Part shown: positions 1 to 11,317 of the stretch, piece by piece
How positions within the stretch are numbered: the first letter of the stretch is position 1
How the letters are laid out: every line of letters starts with the position of its first letter
From: Juglans regia
Lineage: Eukaryota; Streptophyta; Magnoliopsida; Fagales; Juglandaceae
Direction of reading: 5' to 3'
Assembly (NCBI RefSeq): GCF_001411555.2
Contig: NC_049903.1
Coordinates: 22,845,098-22,909,097, forward strand
DNA length: 64,000 nt
Position numbers and translations under genes: made by a program
Notes under the pieces: model-generated
Told to the model about the DNA's origin: nothing
What the model saw: only the letters and a program-made list of their open reading frames with translations
Database searches by the model: none

Positions 1-1138
1 GTGCTTGGGTGACAGATCGGGGCTATAGGTGCTTGGGTTGGCTCGGTGGTGGCCTGAGGAGGCTGGAGGTGGTGGCCCTATGTCGTGTGTGGCAGTGCAC
101 GACGGTGGAAAGTGTAAAAGCCGTGCATGTGAAGAGAGGAAGCCCGTGCGGTGGAGAAGGGCTTCTGGCCATCGGTCACGTGGAGGAGGAAGGCGGAGGA
201 AAGGAGAAGTCCATGGTGGCGCTTGGTGGCCATGGGTGGCCGCATACGGCGGCACACGGTGGGGAAATGGGTCAAAGACCGATTTCGGCTACTTGCCATG
301 AGGGGAGAGGGAGGACTGCATGGTGGAGGCCAAGCTTGCTGGAGGAGGTTGGCTGGTGGAAGAGGAAGCTGTTGTAGTAGTGGTGGCGCCGAAGGACAGC
401 TCACGGTGGCGCTACGCACACCATGCCCATTTGGGCAATGCACTTCCGAAATGGAGAAAGGGAGAGCGTGAGAGAGAGGGGCTGGGCTGGTTGAGCTCGC
501 TAGCGTGAGCTGGAGCTGGTGGTGCCGGCGGTGAGAGCTGGCGACGCACGACGACGCCGGGCTGAGCTACGGAAGGATCGGGCGTGGGGGAAGCCGCGTA
601 TTGTGTACTCTGGGGAGAGGGAGGAGAGAGAGAGAGCTGAGGGAAAAGTGAGGGGTCTGGGTATTTAATTCAGTCCCTTAGTCTGGGGATCCATGTAACG
701 ATCTAACGGCGAGGGATTAAAACACTGATTCAAAATGCATTAACTATTAACTTAATTAAAAGCGCTTAGAGGAATTAAGGTAGAATATTATTTTAAATTA
801 ACTTTAGTTTATAAAATAATATTCTTCATCATTAATAAAATGATAAAGTCTCACTTAACATATTAAAAAGAATAAAACCATTTAACTAATAAAAGTTTTC
901 AACATAATTTAAATCTCATGATATCTTAAATAATTGAAATCATTTTAATAATAATATTAAAATGATTTCCGACGATTATAATATTTTTGGAGCTCTTCAA
1001 AAAGATTATGATTGTCATATTTAAGATAAAATATTAATTCAATAGCACTGGAAATACTCGTTATAAATATTTCCAGCATATTTAAAACACTGAGCGTGCC
1101 CTAGAAGTCACGCGATATCTTTCAAGATACGCCATCAT
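1..1138 (-). mobile_element. LTR-B copy 1, part left of the nested insertion (continues upstream of window)
   Basis: This stretch matches about 43740-44710 of the complete LTR-B at 39575-44861. It has the same GC-rich purine-biased block (1-660), the same 'gggtatttaa' motif near 660, and the same AT-rich tail (about 720-1138). LTR-B resumes at 7729 after the nested LTR-A element. Minus orientation is inferred because other families here read ...GGGCGTTACA at their 3' ends and LTR-B shows TGTAACGCCC at its left end. Open frames in the GC-rich block are compositional; I see no protein domain. Confidence 0.8.
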
Positions 1139-3742
1139 TGTAACACCCCGTATTTTTTTAGTGTTTTTTTTTAATTGAATGATTATTTGTTATTAATATA
1201 AAAATTGATTCTCTTGTTTTAAATTTTTAGATGTTAGTGGGTTTATTTTTATGATTTTTTTATTAATTTGTGAAAATTAAATTTGACGTGTTTCCTTAAT
1301 ATTAATAATTGTTCTGCATTTAAATTTCTCTTAATTTAAATTAGTTTGTGGGTTTTAAAATTGTATTGTTGGATTTAATTATTTTATTTTACTTAGTCAC
1401 TGTGTTTAAATTTATTTTATTTAAAACTGTTGTGTTGAAATAATTTTTTTCGTTAGAATTTTGTGACCCAAGTTGTGAGTTTTAAACCTCATTTATTTTC
1501 CCTTCATTTTTCTTTTTCCATTTTCTTTTTCTCTTTTCTCTTTTTTTTCTTCTTTCTTTTTTTCTTTTCTTTTCCCTTTTCCGGAACTGCTCCTCCCGCG
1601 CGACCCAGACCCCTCCCTCTCTCCCGTGCGTCTTTTTCGTCCGCCCAGCCCACCACCACCACGCCGCCGTGCCCGACACCGCCTAGTCCATTGCCTCCAC
1701 CACCGGCCGGTGACACCACCCCACCAATCTCAGCCTCTAACTCGCCGCCAATAGCCCCCACGCACCATACAAAGCCCGGCGTTCTCTTCACTCCAACGCC
1801 GCCGTCGCGCCACCGTCGGCCACCATCTCTTCACCACTTCATCATCGACCTCCTAGCAACCTAATGCACCCATCCTTGGCTCCGATCTGTCACTGGTGAA
1901 GCCCATCTATCTCCATCTCCGATTCGTGCTTTTTGGCCTTCAACCGCCGCCCACACCGCCACCCACGACCAACCACCACCACCACTAGCTTCACCGACAT
2001 CCTTAGGCGCTACCCTATCAATCTCGAGTCTACGTTTGCACCCGTTCAAAAGTGGATTTTTGAGACCCACGGCTACAGTGTATTTGACACTGTTCTGTTG
2101 CTGTGTTGCCGCTTCTTGCACTTCCGTGATCCTCCGGAAATTGCTATATAGTGCTGTAAGTATTTTCCAAAGAACTTTTGTGATTTAAATGTATTTTTGC
2201 ACTAACTCATTACACTGTATTGAATTATTGATTAGTTTTGCCGGACTGAGTCCGAGGAGTACGGGGGTCGGATGGATTAGTGAATGGAGTTGTTTGTGTG
2301 ATTGATTTATGCTATGAAATTTGTTGGCTGTTTCGGATTTAAATATTAGTGTTTTGAGTTTGACGTTGGTCATGGTGGATATTGGTGATTTTTTTAGGAA
2401 GTGGTGATATACTTTGGGATTATGAGGATTTTAAGTTTTGAGAAATTAAGATAGATTATTTTAGAAGCTTAGGCTTAAATATGGAAATCCGTGATTGGTT
2501 GAAAACTTACGAAAATTTGTGTTTATTTTTATAGGTGACGATTTATAGTCGACTCGACATTTTTGAAGAAATTTCTGAAAAGCTAAGTTGCCCAGGTAAG
2601 CGGGGTTCATGTACTAGTTTTGCATAAAATAAACAAAAGGAGGTTGACTTTGAGAATAAATGTGTTTATTTTCTTTTTGAAAGAGATGATCTGAAAACAA
2701 CCTCAGATGTTTATTCTGCATATGCATAAATTCTATATAAGAGAAAGTATTTTTCTGTCATGACTGGTGTAGACATGAGCTAGTTTTGTGCACTTTGTTT
2801 CTGAACTATGTAAAAGAGCGAATAAGAAATTCTAAAAGTTTTGTTATGAACAAATGAGAATATTTTGTTTATATTTATCTCGAACATGTGAAATGATCTG
2901 AAGCTTTTCAGTGTTTTGTTTAGACATGATGTATCATCTGAAAATCTTGGCATGAAGTTCTGATTCTGTATATGTTTGTAACCGAATTTTCGATGAAATC
3001 CGTTCTGTTTCTGTTAAGGCCCAGCCACGGGTATAATGGTGGTTTATAACCCTACCATGGGGGTGAAACATGGAAAATGGCCCAGCCACGGGTATAATGG
3101 TGATTTATAACCCTACCACGGGGGTGAAACATGGAATATGGCCTAGCCATTGGTATAATAGTGGTTTATAACCCTACTACAGGGGTTAAACATGGTATTG
3201 TCCTGATGTGATATTAAACGATGATAAGATTATAATGTTTCAGTTTAGAAATGCCAACGGATTCTCTTTTTGGAATAAGTTTATTTTTCTGGAAATTTCG
3301 CTCTAATGATTTTGTACAAAGTTTTGTTTCTGCATTCTGAAAGTAAATGTTTTGTTCTACTTATCAAATGTTATAAATGCTCATGTTTACATGCTAGTAT
3401 ATGCTCTCTGCTTACTGAGTTGTTGATAACTCACCTCCACAATATTTTTCAGATATTATGATGGTTCAGTTGAGCATCAAGATTATGAGGCATTGGGTGA
3501 GATGATTTAAGTGTAGTGGTTCAAGCAAAGGAATTTTTTATGAGTATTGTCAAATTTTATTAAGAAATTTTATTATGTTGTGATGACTTGGCATTTTGGA
3601 AAATTGGTTATATTGAGGAAATTAGATTGAATCAAATGTTCTAAATGATATTGGGAATTTGGAGTCTTTTTTTATATTGTTGGAATGTGAGTTTAAGTGC
3701 TAGGAAGTAACTCTCTGACCCGTGCAGGACCGAGGCGTTACA
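1139..3742 (+). repeat. LTR-A copy 1, first LTR (2,604 bp)
   Basis: TG...CA termini, directly followed by a PBS. An AT-rich 5' third precedes a pyrimidine-rich then GC-rich block (about 1500-1860), and an AT-rich 3' part carries about 61-bp tandem repeats at 3018-3198. It aligns along its length with 5051-7728 and, in reverse complement, with 33695-36268 and 50055-52427. Confidence 0.9.
3018..3198 (+). repeat. Tandem repeat inside LTR-A, 3 units of about 61 bp
   Basis: Units start near 3018, 3079 and 3140. Each holds a 'gcccagccacgggtataatgg' type motif followed by 'ataaccctaccacgggggtg'. The second LTR of the same insertion has four units, so the array changes in copy number. Confidence 0.85.
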
Positions 3743-4852
3743 GTTGGTATCAGAGCCAGGTTTGAATTCTGCATACTATAAACCTTGGAAGTTTAGATTT
3801 CGGTGGGTTCATAGGATGTAAAGATTTCAGTGTAGGAACTTGAGGAATTTAAGAATGATCATGTGGATATTTAAGTTCGAGATTCTAAAAACCTTATGAT
3901 TGAATTTGATGGGATTTTAGGATTTAGATCCGATAAGCTTATTCTGTAGGATGTAGGATATGACTTGGAAATCATCTTTATAAGATTTAAGGTTTAGATT
4001 CTAAAAATGTACGGGAGTTTAGAGCAATGTCAGGTTTACAATATTAGATGGTAGGAATGACTATATGTGCTGGTTAATGATATGACTAAGAATGGGTAAA
4101 ACCATGTGTGCAGTACCAGAAAAGTTTAAAGGTTTAATTGGAAATTATTATTTTTATTTAACTTGAATTTATTTGGTTTTGTTTGATTTTATTTTATTTG
4201 AATTGGAATTATGTTATTTTATTTATTAAGTTTACTTTATTTTGTTCGTTTCGTTCGAAGCTAAAAAGTGGGTTAAAGATTAAGTTATGGCTGGAAGATG
4301 GTACGACTAAAAATGTTATTGTTAGGTATAAATATTTAGTGTAGTAGGTTTGAACTTTTATCGACTTGGTTTGCTTTTGTAATCTTGAGGCATGAAGGGA
4401 GCGGTTTGGTTTGGGTGGTTTGGTTTGGGTGATCATTTTGGGGAGTAGGATAATTGAGGTTTTAGATTTCGTGGAGATTTGACATGAGGCTTTAGAATTG
4501 TAGGTTGTAAGTTCAACAAACTTTTAAGGGTAGATTTACGAGAATTTCACCAAGGTTTAAGGTTTTGCAAACTTTAAAAAATGATTTGTTATTATTTAAT
4601 GTTATGGATTTTGAAAGCTTCGGGAGTTGATAGTTTTATTATTGGATATAAGTTTGTTAATTTTACAGATCTCAGAAAGTAATTCTTATATAATTTAAGG
4701 TTTTAAGGTTTTAGAATTGCAATTTGAAGGACTGATTTATAATGAGATTGGAATTTTAATTCTGCAGGGTTGGTGTGTTAGCTTGATTTATTTTGGAGAA
4801 TGATTAATCTGTGACCATTAATGGGGTTGATCGAAGTTAAGTTATTGTTGGT
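3743..4852 (+). other. LTR-A copy 1 internal leader with initiator tRNA-Met PBS (3745-3760)
   Basis: TGGTATCAGAGCCAGG at 3745-3760 lies 2 bp after the LTR and matches the usual PBS complementary to plant initiator tRNA-Met. The following 1.1 kb is AT-rich, has no convincing ORF, and resembles the leader of the intact element read on the minus strand from 16380 downward. It stops before any gag sequence. Confidence 0.85.
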
Positions 4853-5050
4853 CATTTTAATAATAATATTAAAATGATTTCCGACGATTATAATATTTTT
4901 GGAGCTCTTCAAAAAGATTATGATTGTCATATTTAAGATAAAATATTAATTCAATAGCACTGGAAATACTCGTTATAAATATTTCCAGCATATTTAAAAC
5001 ACTGAGCATGCCCTAGAAGTCACGCGATATCTTTCAAGATACGCCATCAT
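4853..5050. repeat. 198-bp second copy of the LTR-B flank 941-1138
   Basis: Nearly identical to 941-1138; I see one difference (gagcgtgcc versus gagcatgcc). It ends in the same ATCAT that borders LTR-A. It sits between the LTR-A leader and the second LTR, where retrotransposon sequence would be expected. Confidence 0.9.
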
Positions 5051-7728
5051 TGTAACACCCCGTATTTTTTTTAGTGTTTTTTTTTTAATTGAATGATTAT
5101 TTGTTATTAATATAAAAATTGATTCTCTTGTTTTAAATTTTTAGATGTTAGTGGGTTTATTTTTATGATTTTTTTATTAATTTGTGAAAATTAAATTTGA
5201 TGTGTTTCCTTAATATTAATAATTGTTATGCATTTAAAATTCTCTTAATTTAAATTAGTTTGTGGGTTTTAAAATTGTATTGTTGGATTTAATTATTTTA
5301 TTTTACTTAGTCACTGTGTTTAAATTTATTTTATTTAAAACTGTTGTCTTGAAATAATTTTTTTCGTTAGAATTTTGTGACCCAAGTTGTGAGTTTTAGA
5401 CCTCATTTATTTTCCCTTCATTTTTCTTTTTCCACTTTCTTTTTCTCTTTTCTTTTTTTTTTCTTCTTTCTTTTTCTCTTTTCTTTTTCCTTTACCGAAA
5501 CTGCTCCTCCTGCGCGACCCAGCCCCCTCCCTCTCTCCCGTGCGTCTTTTTCGTCCACCCAGCCCACCACCACCGCGCCGCCGTGCCCGACACCGCCCAG
5601 TCCATTGCCTCCACCACCGGCCGGCGACACCACCCCACCAATCTTAGCCTGTAACTCACCGCCAATAGCCCCCACACACCATACCAAGCCGCGGCGTTCT
5701 CTTCACTCCAGCGCCGCCGTCGTGCCACCATCGGCCACCATCTCTTCACCACTTCATCATCGACCTCCTAGCAACTTAATGCACCCATCCTTGGCTCAGA
5801 TCTGTCACTGGTGAAGCCCATCTATCTCCATCTCCGATTCATGCTTTTTGGCCTTCAACCGCCTCCCACGCCGCCACCCACGACCAACCACCACCACCAC
5901 TAGCTTCACCGACATCCTTAGGCCCTACCTTATCAATCTCGAGTCTTCGTTTGCACCCGTTCAAAAGTGGGTTTTTGAGACCCACGGCCACAGTGTATTT
6001 GACACTGTTCTGTTGCTGTGTTGCCGCTTCTTGCACTTCCGTGATCTTCCGGAAATTGCTATATAGCACTGTAAATATTTTCCAAAGAACTTTTGTGATT
6101 TAAATGTAGTTTTGCACTAACTCATTACACTGTATTGAATTATTGATTAGTTTTGCCGGACTGAGTCCGAGGAGTACGGGGGTCGGATGGATTAGTGAAT
6201 GGAGTTGTTTGTGTGATTGATTTATGCTATGAAATTTGTTGGCTGTTTCGAATTTAAATATTGGTGTTTTGAGTTTGACGTTGGTCATGGTGGATATTGG
6301 TGATTTTTTTAGGAAGTGATGATATACTTTGGGATTATGAGGATTTTAAGTTTTGAGAAATTAAGATAGATTATTTTAGAAGCTTAGGATTAAATATGGA
6401 AATCCGTGATTGGTTGAAAACTTATGAAAATTTGGGATTATTTTTATAGGTGACGATTTATAGTCGACTCGACATTTTTGAAGAAATTTCTGAAAAGCTA
6501 AGTTGCCCAGGTAAGCGGGATTTATATACTAGTTTTGCATAAAATAAACAAAAGGAGGCTGACTTTGAGAATAAATGTGTTTATTTTCTTTTTGAAAGAG
6601 ATGATCTGAAAACAACCTCAGATGTTTATTCTGCATATGCATAAATTCTATATAAGAGAAAGTATTTTTCTGTCATGACTGGTGTAGACATGAGCTAGTT
6701 TTGTGCACTTTGTTTCTGAACTATGTAAAAGAGCGAATAAGAAATTCTAAAAGTTTTGTTATGAACAAATGAGAATATTTTGTTTATGTTTATCTCGAAC
6801 ATGTGAAATGATCTGAAACTTTTCAGTGTTTTGTTTAGACATGATGTATCATCTGAAAATCTTGGCATGAAGTTCTGATTCTGTATATGTTTGTAACCGG
6901 ATTTTCGATGAAATCCGTTCTGTTTCTGTTAAGGCCCAGCCACGGGTATAATGGTGGTTTATAACCCTACCACGGGGGTGAAACATGGATATACGGCCCA
7001 GCCACGGGTATAATGGTGGTTTATAACCCTACCACGGGGGTGAAACATGGAAAATGGCCCAGCCACGGGTATAATGGTGGTTTATAACCCTACCACGGGG
7101 GTGAAACATGGACTATGGCCCAGCCACGGGTATAATGGTGGTTTATAACCCTACCACGGGGGTTAAACATGGTATTGTCCCGATGTGATATTAAACGATG
7201 ATAAGATTATAATGTTTCAGTTTAGAAATGCCAACGGATTCTCTTTTTGAAATAAGTTTATTTTTCTGGAAATTTCGCTCTAATGATTTTGTACAAAGTT
7301 TTGTTTATGCATTCTAAAAGTAAATGTTTTGTTCTGCTTATCAAATGTTATAAATGCTTATATTTATATGTTAGTATATGCTCTCTGCTTACTAAGTTGT
7401 TGATAACTCACCCCCTTATCTCCACAATATTTTTCAGATATTATGATGGTTCAGCTGAGGATCAAGATTATGAGGCATTGGGTGAGATGATTTAAGTGTA
7501 GTGGTTCAAGCATAGGAAGTTTTTTATGAGTATTGTCGAATTTTATTAAGAAATTTTATTATGTTGTGATGACTTGGCATTTTGGAAAATTGGTTATATT
7601 GAGGAAATTAAATTGAATCAAATGTTCTAAATGATATTGGGAATTTGAAGTCTTTTTTTATATTGTTGGAATGTGAGTTTAAGTGCTAGGAAGTAACTCT
7701 CCGACCCGTGCGGGACCGGGGCGTTACA
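5051..7728 (+). repeat. LTR-A copy 1, second LTR (2,678 bp)
   Basis: Same termini and organisation as 1139-3742, with scattered substitutions and four instead of three tandem units. It is preceded by ATCAT (5046-5050) and followed by ATCAT (7729-7733), so taken alone it looks like a complete solo LTR with its TSD. Confidence 0.9.
6933..7175 (+). repeat. Tandem repeat inside LTR-A, 4 units of about 61 bp
   Basis: Units start near 6933, 6995, 7056 and 7117. They are more homogeneous than the three-unit array at 3018-3198, which suggests recent amplification or homogenisation. Confidence 0.85.
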
Positions 7729-7883
7729 ATCATGGTTCGACACGCATGACGAGTCTCGCAGTCGCTAGACAGTAGGGCAGATAATCATATAATCTCTGTC
7801 TTCAGGATTTGCTTACGTCATAAAGACGGAACATACGTCAGAAAGAAGAAGCGTACGTAAGAAAGAAAGAACAGGGTATGACA
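7729..7883 (-). mobile_element. LTR-B copy 1, terminal part right of the nested insertion
   Basis: Matches 44707-44861, including 'gcttacgtcataaagacgga' and the terminal 'gggtatgaca'. The LTR ends at 7883. Its left end lies outside the window, so the TSD (expected GTTAC from 7884-7888) cannot be checked. Confidence 0.8.
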
Positions 7884-8721
7884 GTTACAATAAGCATGCA
7901 CACAACGCTCTTTTCTACAATTTTTTTCACATTAATTATGCTTTAAGTGAAGGTGATTTTTATAAAGTAACTTAAGTATCATAATATTTTAGAAACACTC
8001 ATTTTAAAGCATGATTTTGTAAAAGGTTATAAAAAATTATTGCAAGAAAAATAAGCAATTGTGACGAATTATTTGTGAAGATAAAGACTATTTGAGACAA
8101 AACAGATCACTCATTTAGATAGGAAATAATCACTTTCGTTAGAAATAACTGGTCACAAATAAACAGTTTTCTTGTAATTAAACCGTTTGTATATCATTAC
8201 AACAATGCGTATTTCTCGTTTATTTCTCCTTCCCGTTACATGAGAAATATATATATATATATATGTGTGTGTGTATGTGTGTGTGTGTGAATATGTACAG
8301 GCACACATTGAAATATTGCATCGAGATGAGTTTAATTTGGATCCTTCAAATTGCACAAGCACTTAATAATGGCCTGAATGTGTTAGAGGCAATGTTTTGA
8401 TCTTCTTGGAGCTGATATTTCGAGAAAATTGGCATTAATTGTAGTGTTCTCGTACGTTCCTGGATTTATCCACTCATGAAATAATAGTACTGTACGCATA
8501 TAATCTTGAGAGCATCTTTGTAGAAACACGAGTTTGGCAAGTGGGAACTCATCCATAAAAATAAAATAGAATAGAAAAATGGAAGTTGACTTGCCGTTCA
8601 TTTTTATATCGAACTTAATAATTCTACTGCTTAGTCTGCTCCTCTATATAAGTGCTATCCCACAGGCTCTCTCTTGTCATCAACAAATAACTTTGCTTCT
8701 TTTTCAATCTGTTTGAGGGAT
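7884..8721 (+). promoter_or_regulatory. Upstream region and 5' UTR of the PSY-like gene
   Basis: AT-rich non-coding DNA between the LTR-B end and the gene start, with a short (AT)n-(GT)n microsatellite at about 8248-8292. A TATA box at 8645-8652 (TATATAAG) lies 70-77 bp upstream of the ATG at 8722, which would give a 5' UTR of about 45 nt. Nothing else is recognised. Confidence 0.55.
8645..8652 (+). promoter_or_regulatory. TATA box of the PSY-like gene
   Basis: TATATAAG in a C-rich setting. It is at a plausible distance from the ATG for a plant promoter with transcription starting near 8675-8685. Confidence 0.55.
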
Positions 8722-8798
8722 ATGGCGCAGATCAAAGCTTACCTTAGATTGTTTTTTCTCTTCCTAATTGCTGTGTCGTACCTTGTCTCAATATCAAG

Positions 8799-11279
8799 TG
8801 TAACGCCCCAAACCCGGGTGGCTTGGAGAATTACTACTGGTCCCTCATAAACATGTTTCCCAACACATCCAAAGAAAAATTCTCCAAAAACTTTATAAAT
8901 GAAATCAATCTAAAATCTTCTCAATAATCTCATTACAAACTCCACACAAACTTTAATGCAATAATAATAAATCAAAGGGGTCCATAACCTCCCGGTAATT
9001 GTAACATACCAAACTGAAAACACCATAGGTCCTACTAAACCCAAACATATAATTAAAACTCAAAGGCATTAAAAACTAAGAACATCAAGAGTCTTTATTC
9101 CAACTACATCTCCTCAGCTTAATCCATGTTCACCAATCTAATCCAGGTCCTCATTTGGACTCTCCACATCATCTGAAAAATATTATCATGATAGGGGGGT
9201 GAGTTATCACAACTCAGTAAGCAGAAAATCATATGCTAGCGTGCAAACATGAGCATTTATAAAGTAGAGTATGCAGAATAAAATATTTTCCAGAGTTATC
9301 ATGCAGAACAGAACATATTTTCAAAATAACAGAGCGATGGTTTTAAAACAAGTAAAACCCATGGTACTTTGGCATAACATAAACTGAGTATCATCATCAG
9401 ATCAAAACAGAGCATCAAACAGAGCAGAGACCATGTTTCACCCCCGTGGTAGGGTTGTGCTAACCCCGGTGGCCAAACCAGGCAGAGACAGAGGTGAAAT
9501 CTTTCCTTTATTCTTCTCGGAGCCCCGAGTGTGCACACAGGAAAGACCACAATAAAACCACTTTGTTTCCAAAGTGGGTGCACTCAGAGACAGAGAAGTT
9601 GGTACCAACCCAAACAGAGCAGAGCATAACAGAGCAGAGCAGAGCAAAGCAGAGACAGAGTCAGATACGAAAACCAGTACACCATGCCAAAGGTTTTCAG
9701 GTGTTATATCAGAATAATACAGAGTATCAAAGCAGAATCAAACAGTTTACACACACTGAACACAAAAGCCAGAATATCTTTTCAAATAAATACACAACGT
9801 TTCATATTCTCAATATCGCTCATTTTTCAGATTTCAGAAACCACATGACAGAATTTAGCTCATGTTTACACAATGCATGTCAGAACATATTTTTCTCTTT
9901 TTCACACAGATTTCATGAATAATGCAGAATAGTGACCGAGGTTGACCTTTGTTTTCACAAGTTCCCAACACAACACAAATTATGCAAGTTTTCATAAAAT
10001 CAACCTCAGTCTTATTAACTTGTATAAAACCCAGCATAGGAACCCCGCTAACCTGACTCCTGCAGCGTATTATCTAAACCTTGAAATTGACCTCTATCAA
10101 TCTCGTCGCCTATTCATAAAAAAAATATATAAACTAAGTGTTAAAAGAAAATAACACAACCTCCATCTAAATAATTAAAATCCACCATTCCAAACCATAT
10201 TATAGCAAAAAAATAGTTTACTAAGTCAACCAAGTAGTAATCTGGACAGCCCTAAATTCAATCCAAAATATCATATACTAATCTTAATATTTACTAAAAC
10301 ACCCTCCAAAGTCAATGCCCAACACCAATAATCAAGAATTCTAAGACCATTCTAAAACAAAGTGTTGGCTTACTCACTTAAAAGACCAAGAATTAGGAAT
10401 CACAAGCCACGGAAGTCCAAGAACTGACGAAATGCAAACTCAACTCACAGCAACAACAAACTGCAGAAATGAGGATAAAATCAAAATAAATTTGAAGAAG
10501 AACTGCATGAGTATGTTACGGCATTGAGAAAATCCAGCAAAAGTTCAATGCCTACCTGAAACACACCAACCCGAAATAATCCCACGCACAGCAACTAGAA
10601 ACTCACGGCCAAAACAGAAAACTGCAGAAAAAAGAAGATAAATCAAACCCAAAACTAAGAAGCAGAATTCGCACGGTTACAGAAGGAGAAACCAAAACTT
10701 GGATGAGAAAGAAACCCTTACCAATCGAAATGAAGGCTGGGAAAAATGATGCTCACTAATTCGTAAAGGGAGTACCGAAAAGCAAAAGGAGAGGAAGAGG
10801 AAGTGTAGTAATCGGTAACCCACTGAAACAGATGCAGCGCATGAGAGAAAGTCTAAGCCATGTGATTCAAAATCACGAAATCACCCAAAGCAAACAAGGA
10901 GAGATGATCGGCGAAAAATGATTTACCTGTTGGGGAGTCTGACTGCATGAGAGAAACCCAGAAAAACCAGAAGGAAAATAAACGAAACAGAAACCGCAAC
11001 AATGAGGAAATATTCGGAACCTCAAATCAATGCCAACAAATGGAAATGAAGAAGAAACCGAGAGAAAATAAGGAAACGTGGGAGAGAAGGAGAGGTCTGG
11101 ACGTGAGAAAGAAAAATAAAATCAGAAACTGAAAGAGAGAAAGAGGGAGAAAGAAACGGGAGGGAAAACTGAAAGGAAAACAAAACTTACCTAAACGATG
11201 CCGTTCAGACTAAACACGAAATTGGCTGGGCCATTTTCACCCACGGACCGGGCCACTGATGAAGAAACTGGGCCTTACA
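8799..11279 (-). repeat. 3' LTR of the intact Tekay element
   Basis: 2,481 bp, TGTAACGCCC at its left end on the plus strand, ending ccttaca at 11279 beside the polypurine tract. It holds a 24-bp segment around 11222-11246 that the other LTR lacks. It contains only one relic of the 61-bp tandem unit seen in LTR-A (about 9432-9476). Confidence 0.95.
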
Positions 11280-11290
11280 TCCTCCTCCCC
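11280..11290 (-). other. Polypurine tract of the intact Tekay element
   Basis: Reads GGGGAGGAGGA on the minus strand, immediately before the 3' LTR; this is the expected plus-strand primer position. A similar tract borders the LTR-A copy at 52428. Confidence 0.85.
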
Positions 11291-11317
11291 TTACAAGAAT
11301 TCCGTCCTCGGAATTCG

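Larger units (their letters stand above)
1139..7728 (+). mobile_element. LTR-A copy 1: Tekay-like Ty3-gypsy derivative nested in LTR-B, with two LTRs and no coding region
   Basis: Begins TGTAACACCC and ends GGCGTTACA, flanked by the 5-bp TSD ATCAT (1134-1138 and 7729-7733). The uninterrupted LTR-B near 44702 reads agccatcatggtttgg, so this is a clean insertion. Contents in order: LTR (1139-3742), initiator tRNA-Met PBS and 1.1 kb of leader (3743-4852), a copy of 198 bp of the LTR-B flank (4853-5050), then a second LTR (5051-7728). No gag or pol remains. The leader just after the PBS resembles that of the intact Tekay element at 8799-18855, which places LTR-A near that lineage. The flank copy in the middle is not expected for a normal element or a simple deletion. 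Confidence 0.85.

Noticed and set aside
1463..1864. Open frame beginning 'MTQVV...' in both LTRs of LTR-A copy 1
   Set aside because: The first codon is GTG, not ATG, and the protein is a poly-Phe/Ser run followed by Pro-rich text from a pyrimidine-rich tract. It is not called as a gene; the longer sense frame is kept only as a low-certainty finding.
9299..9583. 94-codon frame present at both 9299-9583 and 16899-17183
   Set aside because: Duplicate only because both are LTRs of the same young element; antisense to a CAGAG-rich stretch, no domain.
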